DNA of 45,312 bases, from assembly GCA_021812185.1 (NCBI GenBank), contig JAKAON010000003.1:1-45312 (forward strand), given 5' to 3'. This document shows, piece after piece, positions 1 to 8,028 of the stretch. Made by a program: the position numbers and the translations under genes. Below the pieces are notes generated by a model. It had not been told where the DNA came from, made no database searches, and saw only the letters and a list, made by a program, of their open reading frames with translations. The stretch's first letter is position 1; each line of letters starts with the position of its first letter. This DNA is from Microcaldota archaeon (GTDB taxonomy: Archaea > Micrarchaeota > Micrarchaeia > Micrarchaeales > CABMGC01).

Positions 1-57
1 GTGGTATGTGCTGCCTGCATATGCCAGAAGTGTATCTGAAGTGCTATGCGCGCGGAC

Positions 58-801
58 TTAGCTCTCCATGTATGGCGCGAGATAATACGTTATCTCTGCA
101 TCGTGGATTTTGTAGCTGAGTTTTAGTGGGTCATCGCTCTTTAATGAGAGGTCTATCTCGCTCCCCACAGGGCATCCCTTCACTATGTTTTCCAGATATT
201 CCAAATTGAACACGGCCTGGGCGTTCTTTGCGGCGTCTATCTTCTTTATGACTTTGCCATCTTCCTCGTAAGACCCTTCCAGTTCTCCGGAGTCGCCATA
301 TGCGCTTGCTATGAATTGGTTCTTTGCTGCCTTGAATGAAATGTATGAGGACATCTGGGCAGCGTCCTTTATTATGTTCTTCATAGGCTCTGACATAACT
401 TCTGCATGAACGTCGAATGAGATTGTAGGTTCCTTGTCAGCATTCTTCCTTATGTCTATCAAAGGTATCTTGTACTTCCTCTTTCCGCTGTCGCTTGAGA
501 ATTCCAGGCTTAGCTTGTTGTCCGAATCTTTCATGACAAGCGCTTCGTTAGGCCTTGTCCTTTGCATTATCTTGCTAAGATTTGATAGATTGAGGCCTAT
601 TGAAACAGGATCTGAAACGGTGAATTTGGAGAATGCTTTGCTCGGTATATTGAATGATACCATGCTTATTCCTGAAGGGTCCATCGCCCTTAAGCTTATG
701 CCCTCCTTTGAAATGTTAAATGATCCTTCCTCTACGAGACTTACTATGGCTTCTAAGCAGTCTCTCCAATACTCTGCGCTGTCTAGTTTTATTTCGAACA
801 T
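58..801 (-). CDS. pcn: DNA polymerase sliding clamp PCNA
   Basis: The 247-residue product matches the archaeal/eukaryotic sliding clamp over its full length: an N-terminal FEIKLDSAEYWRD strand-helix, the central SISLRAMDPSG-type loop and a C-terminal LAPYMES tail. PCNA trimers encircle DNA and tether polymerase, ligase, FEN1 and other PIP-box proteins, so it acts at the replication fork. The ATG at 801 is preceded on the minus strand by AGGTG with five bases spacing, which supports this start. It diverges from dtdA across about 90 bp holding a shared TATA-rich segment near 839-850. Length is normal and no key region is missing. Confidence 0.97.
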   Translation of the reverse strand: MFEIKLDSAEYWRDCLEAIVSLVEEGSFNISKEGISLRAMDPSGISMVSFNIPSKAFSKFTVSDPVSIGLNLSNLSKIMQRTRPNEALVMKDSDNKLSLEFSSDSGKRKYKIPLIDIRKNADKEPTISFDVHAEVMSEPMKNIIKDAAQMSSYISFKAAKNQFIASAYGDSGELEGSYEEDGKVIKKIDAAKNAQAVFNLEYLENIVKGCPVGSEIDLSLKSDDPLKLSYKIHDAEITYYLAPYMES

Positions 802-890
802 ATTAACACCTGAAAGATAGTAAGTATTGGTTGGTAATATTATTATAAATATCTCTAGTGAGGAAGCTAGATACCCGCTCTTGTGATTGA

Positions 891-1700
891 TTGATAGGGC
901 TCATTTACTCGGAAAATGACACAGTTTCAAAAGCCGCTGGAGAGCATATATTGCAGGAGCATGAAAGTGAGATCGATGAATGGAAGGGATTTGAGAGGAT
1001 AGGGGAGATGGTGCTGTGCAAGTCGAAAACGGATCTCCTGCATTGCGAGTACCTTGATGGATTTGGATTTGATTCATTACTGATTGTGAGCAGGCACAAG
1101 AGCGAGAAAGGGGTTGTCTCATTCACTGCGCATTCAACGGGAAATTGGACCAATAGGGCTGACTTTGGCGGCATGCCCATGAAGCTGTCGATTGCCGAGC
1201 CGCTTGGGATGAGGGAATTCTTGCTTGGCATGACAAGAGAGCGCAATGAAGGGATTGATGTCATTTACGAGGCTACGCACCATGGGCCGCTTCTGAAAAC
1301 GCCATCATGCTTTCTTGAATTTGGAGGTCCAACATCAGTTATGGGAAATTCGCAAAGATCCGCGCTTCTTGGCAGGATCGCATTTGATTGCGCAATGAAA
1401 TTAGCAGAAAAACATGCGGAGATAGGGAAAGTTGCGATAGGCATAGGTGGCACGCACTATGCAAATAAGTTCACTAGGCTAGCTGTTGAGAAGGAGTACG
1501 CGTTCTCGCACATAATGCCAAAGCATGCAATAATAAATAAAGGACCATTTGAGAATATTAGCATGATAGAGGCTGCGGTAGATTGCTCTGGGATACCTCC
1601 AGAATGCGCAGTGATAGACTGGAAGAGCATGAACTCGGAATTGAGGGGAGATATTATAAAGAAACTTGACGATATTGGTTTGGATTATGAGAGAATTTAA
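891..1700 (+). CDS. dtdA: D-aminoacyl-tRNA deacylase (DtdA/GEK1 family)
   Basis: The 269-residue protein carries the archaeal/plant DtdA signatures EATHHGPLL (about residues 126-134), FGGPTS and GIGGTHYANKFTRL (about 184-197). These His-rich loops bind zinc in the family. The enzyme hydrolyses D-amino acids wrongly attached to tRNA, a cytoplasmic proofreading role. The start is TTG at 891. A GTGAT ribosome-site-like string lies three bases upstream, and no in-frame ATG gives a full N-terminus. Its 3' end overlaps the next gene by 14 bases, suggesting co-transcription, although the neighbour is a surface protein with no obvious functional link. Confidence 0.93.
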   Translation: MIGLIYSENDTVSKAAGEHILQEHESEIDEWKGFERIGEMVLCKSKTDLLHCEYLDGFGFDSLLIVSRHKSEKGVVSFTAHSTGNWTNRADFGGMPMKLSIAEPLGMREFLLGMTRERNEGIDVIYEATHHGPLLKTPSCFLEFGGPTSVMGNSQRSALLGRIAFDCAMKLAEKHAEIGKVAIGIGGTHYANKFTRLAVEKEYAFSHIMPKHAIINKGPFENISMIEAAVDCSGIPPECAVIDWKSMNSELRGDIIKKLDDIGLDYERI

Positions 1701-3675
1701 GCCTGTTTTATACTTAGCTTTGATCATTCTGATTGGTTTGACCAGCATATCGAATGCGCAGTACTGGTTCCAATTCGGAGTAAGGGCAGGACAGAGCGCT
1801 TCAGACAACAACGGGGCAAGCGTGTGGATACAGACAATTACTCCGCAAAACAATATCACTATCGGATCGCTTGGTTTTTGGACTGGAGAGACGCTTGCCG
1901 ATGGATCTTTTGTGCAGATAGGATACGTTATGGAGAACCAGACAGGCAATTATCCAACATACTGCAATGCAACTGGATGCAGCCAAAACAATCTCTTTAA
2001 CAGGGGCGATGCAGAGTGGTTCTATGAATATTTCACAACTTCAGGGCCGTGCGAGAACCAGTTCTGCGGTGCCATAGGAAGTCCTGGATCCGTTGGGAGG
2101 AGCGGGACATACAACAACTACTCCTTTTTCTCAGTGGGAAATAATTGGTATTTCAAGGTAAACGACAAAATAGTTGGGGAGGTAGGGCTTAATACTGGAA
2201 GGTCGGGGGCAAATCTCCCGGTCGCATTTGGAGAGGTTGCGAATGCGAGCACTAACACCCAGAACGTAAGCGATGTCGGATTTTACAATTTCACTTTCTA
2301 CAAATCAAACCAATGGATGCAAGTAGATAAGGGCTTTTCTTACATAGGATATGGAGTTGGGAGCCAGAGCGCTCTCCCAAACAGATACGGAGTAGCCGAA
2401 GTAGGCAATTTGACAAATTACTTCAAGGTAGGATCTGGGATAAATCAGTTGATCAATAACACCGAGTTGTGGAACGTAGGGTATTCCCTTACTATAAACT
2501 CGCCATACGGCAAGCTCAATAATACCCAGATGTACAATGCGTATTCCAGCGTTTTTATAGACAGCCCTAGCACGATTTTGCTTTCAAGCACCTCGCGTGC
2601 TATATTTTACAAGTGGATAGGGACAGGAGGGAGCGGGGCGTATAGCGGGTATTCCAATTATTCCACAGTGCTGATGAACGGCAACATAAAAGAGACTGTT
2701 CAATGGACCACTCAGTACCAACTCAATATATCCGGTAACTACTCTTCTGATGTCAAGGGGCAGGGGTGGTATGATTCGGGAAGCAATGCAACATATTCTG
2801 TCATTGCTCCAGTAATTAATTTGACAAATGGGCAGAGGGAAATTTTCACAGGATGGAGCAACGGGAATATGAACCTGAGCGGCAATGTTGTCGTAGAAGG
2901 TCCGATAGATATACATCCGATATGGAAGACAGAATATTACGTCAATGCGACATCGAGTTTCAGCAAGATATTAGGAAGCGGATGGTATCCGAAAGGCTCG
3001 TATGCGCAGTTGAGTGTGCAAAACACCACAGTGTATTCGGGTATAGGGGAGAGGCATGTTTTCAGCAATTGGAGCAGCGGAGTCGACCTGAGCACGCAGC
3101 AAGTGCAGGTGAATGGCCCGATTTATGAAACTGCGAACTTTATGCAGCAGTACCTGGTTAACCTCCAAGCCCAAAATGCATATGGTAAGAACATAGATAT
3201 CAATAAGTTCGTGATAGGGAACAAAACGACAAATGGAACAGTATTCCTTGATTCTGGAAGGAAGTACATCCTGAATTCTGCATATTACAAAGGCGTGGAG
3301 ATGATTACAAATATACCTATATTTGCAAATTCCACTGCCATAATTAATGTGAAGATGCCTGTTTATAACGAGACCATAAGAACAAAGGACATGCTATTCC
3401 AGTTTCCCGTAAATGCCCTTGTTAGCGTGACATTTGCAAACACCACAGAAGGCAGATTTTACAGCGGACCAAATGGCACGCTCACGCTATACAACATTCC
3501 TTATGGATACTTGAACGGCACAGTGGAATTGTTTGCAAGCCAGAGGATTTATGCGCAATCTGGGTCGAATATTAGCGTATCAGTGTTATCAGTTGCGGAT
3601 TTTGTTGTTATTTTAATTGTATTCATGGCAATATTAGCATATGCAGCAAGAAGATTGCTGCGTGGTAAAAAATAG
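1687..3675 (+). CDS. Secreted, C-terminally anchored surface protein with GWY-type repeats
   Basis: The ATG at 1687 starts a 662-residue protein. It has a clear signal peptide (MREFKPVLYLALIILIGL, then a small-residue cleavage region ending NAQ), and a transmembrane helix plus basic tail (ARRLLRGKK) anchors the C-terminus. The N-terminal third (to about residue 230) looks like a beta-sandwich or lectin-like domain. The middle holds about three degenerate units of roughly 75 residues, each with GxGWYxxGSxA, a (I/V)F(T/S)xWS(N/S)G core and a VxGPI ending. Asn-X-Ser/Thr sequons are very frequent, consistent with archaeal N-glycosylation. It probably forms part of the cell surface. A longer TTG-led frame from 1666 would spoil the signal peptide. 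No specific function can be assigned. Confidence 0.85.
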   Translation: MREFKPVLYLALIILIGLTSISNAQYWFQFGVRAGQSASDNNGASVWIQTITPQNNITIGSLGFWTGETLADGSFVQIGYVMENQTGNYPTYCNATGCSQNNLFNRGDAEWFYEYFTTSGPCENQFCGAIGSPGSVGRSGTYNNYSFFSVGNNWYFKVNDKIVGEVGLNTGRSGANLPVAFGEVANASTNTQNVSDVGFYNFTFYKSNQWMQVDKGFSYIGYGVGSQSALPNRYGVAEVGNLTNYFKVGSGINQLINNTELWNVGYSLTINSPYGKLNNTQMYNAYSSVFIDSPSTILLSSTSRAIFYKWIGTGGSGAYSGYSNYSTVLMNGNIKETVQWTTQYQLNISGNYSSDVKGQGWYDSGSNATYSVIAPVINLTNGQREIFTGWSNGNMNLSGNVVVEGPIDIHPIWKTEYYVNATSSFSKILGSGWYPKGSYAQLSVQNTTVYSGIGERHVFSNWSSGVDLSTQQVQVNGPIYETANFMQQYLVNLQAQNAYGKNIDINKFVIGNKTTNGTVFLDSGRKYILNSAYYKGVEMITNIPIFANSTAIINVKMPVYNETIRTKDMLFQFPVNALVSVTFANTTEGRFYSGPNGTLTLYNIPYGYLNGTVELFASQRIYAQSGSNISVSVLSVADFVVILIVFMAILAYAARRLLRGKK

Positions 3676-3683
3676 GTGTATTG

Positions 3684-4205
3684 ATGAAAGTTGCGATAAT
3701 AGTGCCTCCGAAGAACTTTTCAGATGAGACATTGTCCAAGTTGTTGCTTGTCCTGCACAAATGGAACATAGATGTAACATTATCTAGCTACACGACATCG
3801 CAGTGCATAGGATTGCACGGGGCGATATACACTCCGGACGTGAACACGGCAAAGCTCAACCCTTTAGATTATAGTGCGCTGCTGCTGGTGGATGGACCTG
3901 GAGTAGATTCGTATAGATTGCAGGATTTTAAACCTTTGATCGACCTGACAAAACTATTCATAAAGGAAAACAAGATAATTGGGGCTTTTGGAAATTCTGT
4001 CAAGATATTTATACGCGCAAACGGTTTCACTCCTGGTAAGATATCTGCGCAGGAAAGCGCAGAGGTGCGGTCTTTTGCAGCTACTTCCAGATATGTAGTT
4101 ACAGATAAGGGCGTTGAAGTTTACAAAAACCTAATAACAGCGACGAATAGCGGGAATGCTATAGAGTTGGCTAATGAGTTGCTCGTGAAACTTGGAGTGA
4201 AGTAG
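3684..4205 (+). CDS. DJ-1/PfpI-like protein lacking the nucleophilic cysteine
   Basis: The 173-residue protein has the class I glutamine-amidotransferase-like fold pattern of DJ-1/PfpI proteins: MKVAIIVPP strand, LLVDGPG turn (about residues 71-77) and an NKIIGAFGNSVKIF nucleophile-elbow segment (about 100-113). In active members that elbow reads roughly A-I-C-H-G. Here the Cys position is Gly and no other Cys is nearby, so protease, deglycase or chaperone activity through that residue is unlikely. ATG at 3684 is preferred to TTG at 3681; AGGTG lies at 3674-3678. The gene follows the surface-protein gene by eight bases and converges on rnp4 with a 35-base 3' overlap. The true role is unknown. 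Confidence 0.72.
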   Translation: MKVAIIVPPKNFSDETLSKLLLVLHKWNIDVTLSSYTTSQCIGLHGAIYTPDVNTAKLNPLDYSALLLVDGPGVDSYRLQDFKPLIDLTKLFIKENKIIGAFGNSVKIFIRANGFTPGKISAQESAEVRSFAATSRYVVTDKGVEVYKNLITATNSGNAIELANELLVKLGVK

Positions 4206-4512
4206 TTTTTTTGTAGAAAATCTTGTTTTGCGATCCGCACTTCTTGCACGTGTATATTACGCAGCTCTTGGAGCTTGCAACAGTTACATTCGAATTTACT
4301 CCAGGTATCTGAAATTCCCCGCACTTCTTGCACACCCTTATTTTGAGTTTCTTTGGAATGCTGACTTTGTAGTGTCTGCTTAGCTCTTTTGCTATTTTTA
4401 TGTACTTGTTGCTTAATTTGGTTTCATTTTTTTTGGACGATTCTTCGGCAAGGCTGAAGAGCTTGGCTATGCGTTCGGATGCAATGCCTAGGATGAACTT
4501 GCTTTTGGCCAT
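4171..4512 (-). CDS. rnp4: Ribonuclease P protein component 4 (Rpp21/Rpr2)
   Basis: The 113-residue basic protein has two N-terminal helices (AKSKFILGIASERIAKLF, then the NKYIKIAKELSRHY segment) followed by a zinc ribbon with C61-x2-C64 and C89-x2-C92, the layout of archaeal Rpp21. It pairs with Rpp29 on RNase P RNA and assists removal of tRNA 5' leaders. Other RNase P subunits (Rpp30, Pop5) are encoded at 42602-43434. The C-terminal extension FYKKTTSLQVSRATH overlaps the convergent DJ-1-like gene by 35 bases. It lies just downstream of the Nudix gene on the same strand, six bases apart, so the two probably share a transcript. Confidence 0.9.
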   Translation of the reverse strand: MAKSKFILGIASERIAKLFSLAEESSKKNETKLSNKYIKIAKELSRHYKVSIPKKLKIRVCKKCGEFQIPGVNSNVTVASSKSCVIYTCKKCGSQNKIFYKKTTSLQVSRATH

Positions 4513-4517
4513 TTATT

Positions 4518-4982
4518 TCATTCTTTTATGATTATTTTGTTGTCCAGTACTTGCGTATTTGACTTGTCGAGGTAAAATTCAGCATCGAATATTTGTCCGG
4601 AAAGCATGATATTTATCCAGTATTTGTCATCAGGAAACATTTTTTCGTATGGGAGTTTGGATATGTCGAACCATTTTACTTCGCCTTCTTCGCTCGACCT
4701 TGGATTGCCATCGAAGTCCCTTGTTGAAAAAAGGTAGTTTAGTATTGTAAGGTCCTTTGTACCGTTCATGTAAAACTTTAGTGTTCCGTGATATGTCATG
4801 CTATTTACTCTAAGTCCGGTCTCTTCGTATACTTCCCTTATGGCATTTTGCTCCGGAGTCTCATCCCCCTCTATCTTGCCCCCTGGGCCGTTCCACTTGC
4901 CCTTGCTTATGCTGCGGGATCCGAATTTCAGGAGGATTTGGTTTCCCTTTAGGATATGACATATTGTAGTTCGTATAGTCAT
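4518..4982 (-). CDS. Nudix hydrolase (MutT-like)
   Basis: A complete Nudix box runs over residues 35-57, GxKIEGDE then REVYEETGL, fitting G-x5-E-x7-R-E-U-x-E-E-x-G-U. The surrounding WNGPGGK resembles oxidised-purine NTP pyrophosphohydrolases of the MTH1/MutT group. The likely role is clearing damaged or surplus nucleoside diphosphate compounds; the substrate cannot be read from sequence. I start at the ATG at 4982 because AAGGAG sits four bases upstream on the coding strand. An alternative ATG at 5009 (nine more residues) has a TATA-like TTTATT about 25 bases upstream and could be a leaderless start. Length (154 aa) is normal. Confidence 0.88.
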   Translation of the reverse strand: MTIRTTICHILKGNQILLKFGSRSISKGKWNGPGGKIEGDETPEQNAIREVYEETGLRVNSMTYHGTLKFYMNGTKDLTILNYLFSTRDFDGNPRSSEEGEVKWFDISKLPYEKMFPDDKYWINIMLSGQIFDAEFYLDKSNTQVLDNKIIIKE

Positions 4983-5055
4983 TGTACTCCTTGATGTTTT
5001 ATACGGCATACTTTGGTTGTTGATTTGTGCAATAAACCCTGATTTTTAATTACAA

Positions 5056-5160
5056 TGGGCCCGGTGAGATTTGAACTCACGACATCTGGCTGTCCTATCT
5101 GGAGATTCTTGAAAACCAGATTATAAGACCAGCGCTCTGACCAGGCTGAGCTACGAGCCC
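5056..5160 (-). tRNA. tRNA-Ile (anticodon UAU) with a 30-nt intron
   Basis: Read on the minus strand, acceptor GGGCTCG pairs with CGGGCCC (one U-G), the D stem is GCTC/GAGC, the T arm is GTGAG-TTCAAAT-CTCAC, and the discriminator is A. After removing the intron the anticodon stem is CTGGT/GCCAG with loop CTTATAA, giving anticodon UAU, which reads AUA. Exon 1 is 5122-5160 and exon 2 is 5056-5091. The backbone (GGGC..CGTAGCTCAG, A73) matches archaeal tRNA-Ile. CCA is not encoded. Most archaea read AUA with a CAU-anticodon tRNA whose C is changed to agmatidine, so a UAU anticodon is unusual. Confidence 0.9.
5092..5121 (-). other. tRNA-Ile intron with canonical bulge-helix-bulge
   Basis: This 30-nt intron sits between tRNA positions 37 and 38. 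The four loop bases CUUA (32-35) pair with UAGG near the intron 3' end to form the 4-bp central helix. It is flanked by 3-nt bulges UA^A and AC^A, each cut after its second base. On one side lies the 5-bp anticodon stem and on the other an intron helix UCUGG/CCAGA. This is the strict substrate of archaeal tRNA-splicing endonuclease. Confidence 0.88.
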
Positions 5161-5236
5161 CTGTTATTATTGCATGCCTTTAAGCTTTTATAGATAATGA
5201 GGCTTAAATTATTATCTATTTGTCAAAAGGATTTGC

Positions 5237-6544
5237 ATGGACTTAGGAGAGGGTTTAAGGAAGGCAATCGCCAAGCTTAGGGGAGCAACGATTATAGACA
5301 CCAAGACGATAAAAGAATTCAACAAGGAGCTCCAGAAGGTGCTCATAAGCTCCGATGTCGAAGTTAGCCTTGTACTTGCCTTGACTAAAAAGATAGAGGA
5401 TAGCGTATTGCATAAGGACCTGCCGCACGGGATCAGCCCGAGAGATTATGTTATAGACTTGTTATACGAGCAATTGGTCGGGTTGATGGGAGGCAGCTAC
5501 TCTCCTAGCATGCAGCCGAAAAGAATACTGCTCCTTGGGATATATGGATCTGGAAAGACCACAACCGCAGCAAAGATAGCCAAATATTATCAGGATAGGG
5601 GACTTAGCAGCGCACTTATATGCTGCGATACTGCAAGGCCCGCAGCCTATGAGCAACTTGAGACTTTGGCAAAACAGGCAAATGTGACGTTCTTCGGGAT
5701 AAAGGGAGAGAAGGACGTGGGGAGGATATTGCGCGAAGCCGACGTTGCACTCAAAGGAAAAAAAGTTGTCATATGCGATTCTAGCGGCAGAAGCGGGCTT
5801 GATGAAGAGCTGATCAGCGAACTTAAGATAATATCTAAGAGCTTCAAGCCTGATGAGAAGATGCTTGTGATAAACGCGGATATAGGTCAGGTAGCTGCAA
5901 AGCAAGCGCGTGAATTTGACAATGCTATAAAGATAAATGGAGTTATCGTAACAAAACTTGACGGTTCAGGCAGGGGAGGAGGGGCATTAAGTGCGGTAAA
6001 TGCGGCTAACGTAAACATAACATTCATAGGTAATGGGGAAAGGCTCAATGCAATAGAACTTTACGACTCGAAAAAATTTGTTGGTAGATTATTGGGAATG
6101 CCAGACCTAGAGAGCCTGATAGAGAGAGTAAACCAGGCAGTGAGCGAGTCCGGAGTGAGCAAGGAGGATATTTCTGCAATGAACGAGCTCACATTTGAGA
6201 CTTTCTACGCCCAGCTCAAGACGATGTCGAACATGGGCCCGATGAAGAATATGTTGGGCATGCTAGGAGTCTCTGATGCACCTAAGGACATCGTAGAAAA
6301 GAGCGAAGAAAAAATGAAAAAGTATAAGGTAATAATAGGGTCTATGACCAAGCAGGAGAGAAAAGACGGAAGTTTGCTTAAAGAGAGTGGTAGGGTGAAC
6401 AGGATAGCTAAGGGTAGCGGAACAAGTGAAAAAGACGTGAGAGAACTGCTTGCCGACTTTAATAAGATGAAAAAGATGATGGACAAGTTCCAAAATGACA
6501 GGGATTTCAAGAGGAGGTTGTCAAAATTTATGCCAGGAGCTTAA
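5237..6544 (+). CDS. srp54: Signal recognition particle protein SRP54
   Basis: The 435-residue protein has the N-domain helical bundle (1-90), the GTPase G domain with P-loop GIYGSGKTTT (101-110), DTARPAAYEQL (131-141), G3 DSSGR (181-185, usually DTAGR) and G4 TKLDG (239-243). The closing motif FVGRLLGMPDLESL is followed by a methionine-rich M domain (about 310-435: MSNMGPMKNMLGMLG, KMKKMMDKF). SRP54 binds 7S RNA and signal sequences and docks ribosomes at the membrane through FtsY. The G3 change and the SGRGGG in place of the common AKGGG are conservative oddities. TATA-like sequence lies upstream between this gene and the divergent tRNA-Ile. Confidence 0.97.
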   Translation: MDLGEGLRKAIAKLRGATIIDTKTIKEFNKELQKVLISSDVEVSLVLALTKKIEDSVLHKDLPHGISPRDYVIDLLYEQLVGLMGGSYSPSMQPKRILLLGIYGSGKTTTAAKIAKYYQDRGLSSALICCDTARPAAYEQLETLAKQANVTFFGIKGEKDVGRILREADVALKGKKVVICDSSGRSGLDEELISELKIISKSFKPDEKMLVINADIGQVAAKQAREFDNAIKINGVIVTKLDGSGRGGGALSAVNAANVNITFIGNGERLNAIELYDSKKFVGRLLGMPDLESLIERVNQAVSESGVSKEDISAMNELTFETFYAQLKTMSNMGPMKNMLGMLGVSDAPKDIVEKSEEKMKKYKVIIGSMTKQERKDGSLLKESGRVNRIAKGSGTSEKDVRELLADFNKMKKMMDKFQNDRDFKRRLSKFMPGA

Positions 6545-6627
6545 AATAATGAGAGAGATAGATTACAATCAAGGTTATTAAATTAAAAAAACAAAATACA
6601 TACATTCTCTACTTTCGGAAATAAACT

Positions 6628-6675
6628 TTATCTCTTCTTTGCCTTCTTTCCCTTTGCTTTCTTTGCTTTTGCCAT
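6628..6675 (-). CDS. Candidate 15-residue lysine/alanine-rich mini-protein
   Basis: In the 245-bp gap between srp54 and the DRG gene the minus strand reads ATG plus 14 codons and TAA, giving MAKAKKAKGKKAKKR. GTGA precedes the ATG by five bases. TATA-like sequence lies further upstream (RC of TATTTAAA at 6693-6700 and a TATTTAAATA at 6719-6728). A T-run on the coding strand follows the stop (RC of 6586-6592) and could terminate transcription. The composition resembles basic RNA/DNA-binding tails and tiny ribosomal proteins such as eL41. I recognise no family and the peptide is too short for homology to decide. Confidence 0.4.
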   Translation of the reverse strand: MAKAKKAKGKKAKKR

Positions 6676-6789
6676 TTTATTCACTTTAGCAATATTTAAA
6701 AAGTTAATGAATTAACATATTTAAATACGTTATTCAATGGGTTGTATAACAATAAAAAAGTTATACTTAGATAAAAATTGGGATTTTAG

Positions 6790-7884
6790 ATGGAAGATGC
6801 ACTTAATAGCAAGTTGGAGGATCTGAAGAAACAATATTCCAAAACGAAGTATAACAAAGCCACAAACAAGTATCTTGGTTTGTTGAGAGCAAAAATGGCT
6901 ACGATAAGGAAGCAGATAAGCAGCAAGAAAAGAAAGAAGGGACTTGGATTTGCGGTTAAGAAGACAGGAGATGCAACAATAGCGCTTGTCGGATTCCCTA
7001 ATGCAGGAAAATCATCGACGCTTAATTTGCTTACAGGAGTAGAATCCAAGGTTGCAGATTATGCATTTACTACTCTGGAAGTGATACCAGGCATGCTGAA
7101 CTTGAAAGGGGCAAAGATACAGGTCCTCGACACCCCTGGGCTTATAGAAGGTGCGCATATAGGGAAGGGAGAAGGCAATAAGATTGCTAGCGCGATACGA
7201 GTTGTTGACCTTATACTGTTCATCGTTGACATAACTGATTATGAAAAGCTTTTTTATTTGATCGACGAACTTTCGGCTCTCGGTATAGATTTTAACGATA
7301 AACCCGCGAAAGTTAAAGTGGACGAGACAGAGAGGGGAGGAGTAAGGATAATTAGAAATGGCAAAGTGGCTCCGCCAGATGGCAGCATAATCGAAGTTAT
7401 GAAAGGCGTTGGATTAGTTAATGCCAACGTATTTATATTCGGAAACTGCACGCTCGATGATATACTTGATGCCATTTCCGAAGATAAAATCAGGATACCA
7501 AGCATTGTTGCACTTAATAAAATAGATTTGAATGCGAATTTCAAAAAAGTTAAAGAGTCTTTGGAAGTGCGGACTAAAATGAAAGTCATACCGATAAGCG
7601 TCAAGACAAGTTACGGAATTGAATCTTTGAAAGACACCATGTTTAGCAGTTTAGGCCTTGTCAGGGTATTTCTTAAGGAAAAGGGGCAGAGGGCTGACTT
7701 TGAGAAACCGTTAGTTGTGAAAAATGGGAGCACCGTACTAGATGTTGCTAAAAGAGTGCATGCAGATTTGGCAAAGGAGGTTAGATTTGCATATGTCACA
7801 GGATCGAGCGTACGTTTCTTAAACCAAAGAGTAGGTTTAGACCACGTGGTCCAAGACGAGGATGTTGTCACATTTGTATCTTAA
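6790..7884 (+). CDS. DRG/Rbg-family GTP-binding protein with TGS domain
   Basis: The 364-residue protein has a basic helical N-terminus (1-50), a P-loop GFPNAGKSS (68-76), a FTTLEVIPG switch I, DTPGLIEGA (114-122), NKID (243-246) and a C-terminal TGS domain (about 295-364, ending VGLDHVVQDEDVVTFVS). This order is that of DRG GTPases, members of the Obg superfamily conserved in archaea and eukaryotes. They associate with translating ribosomes in eukaryotes; the archaeal role is poorly defined but probably translational. It is a monocistron with an AT-rich promoter and a normal length. Confidence 0.94.
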   Translation: MEDALNSKLEDLKKQYSKTKYNKATNKYLGLLRAKMATIRKQISSKKRKKGLGFAVKKTGDATIALVGFPNAGKSSTLNLLTGVESKVADYAFTTLEVIPGMLNLKGAKIQVLDTPGLIEGAHIGKGEGNKIASAIRVVDLILFIVDITDYEKLFYLIDELSALGIDFNDKPAKVKVDETERGGVRIIRNGKVAPPDGSIIEVMKGVGLVNANVFIFGNCTLDDILDAISEDKIRIPSIVALNKIDLNANFKKVKESLEVRTKMKVIPISVKTSYGIESLKDTMFSSLGLVRVFLKEKGQRADFEKPLVVKNGSTVLDVAKRVHADLAKEVRFAYVTGSSVRFLNQRVGLDHVVQDEDVVTFVS

Positions 7885-8028
7885 TGTTTTGATGGATTTT
7901 CCTTTGTGGCTGCGTAGAGATGTAATATTGCAACCTATATAAAATTTAAAGATTGAAAGATATTATAGTATTACAAACCGCTAATTAAGGATAAATAACT
8001 TAATTTGCAATAATATCTGTAATAATCA

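Noticed and set aside
1-61. Possible end of a plus-strand gene: frame 2 reads 19 codons ending in TAG at 59-61, and frame 1 reads a Cys-rich VVCAACICQKCI before a stop.
   Set aside because: Only 20 codons are visible, three frames compete and no family can be recognised, so no gene is called.
7885-8028. Sixteen-codon frame beginning MDFPLWLRR and a TTGCAATA-type inverted pair.
   Set aside because: No ribosome site, no conservation evidence, and pairing is weak.
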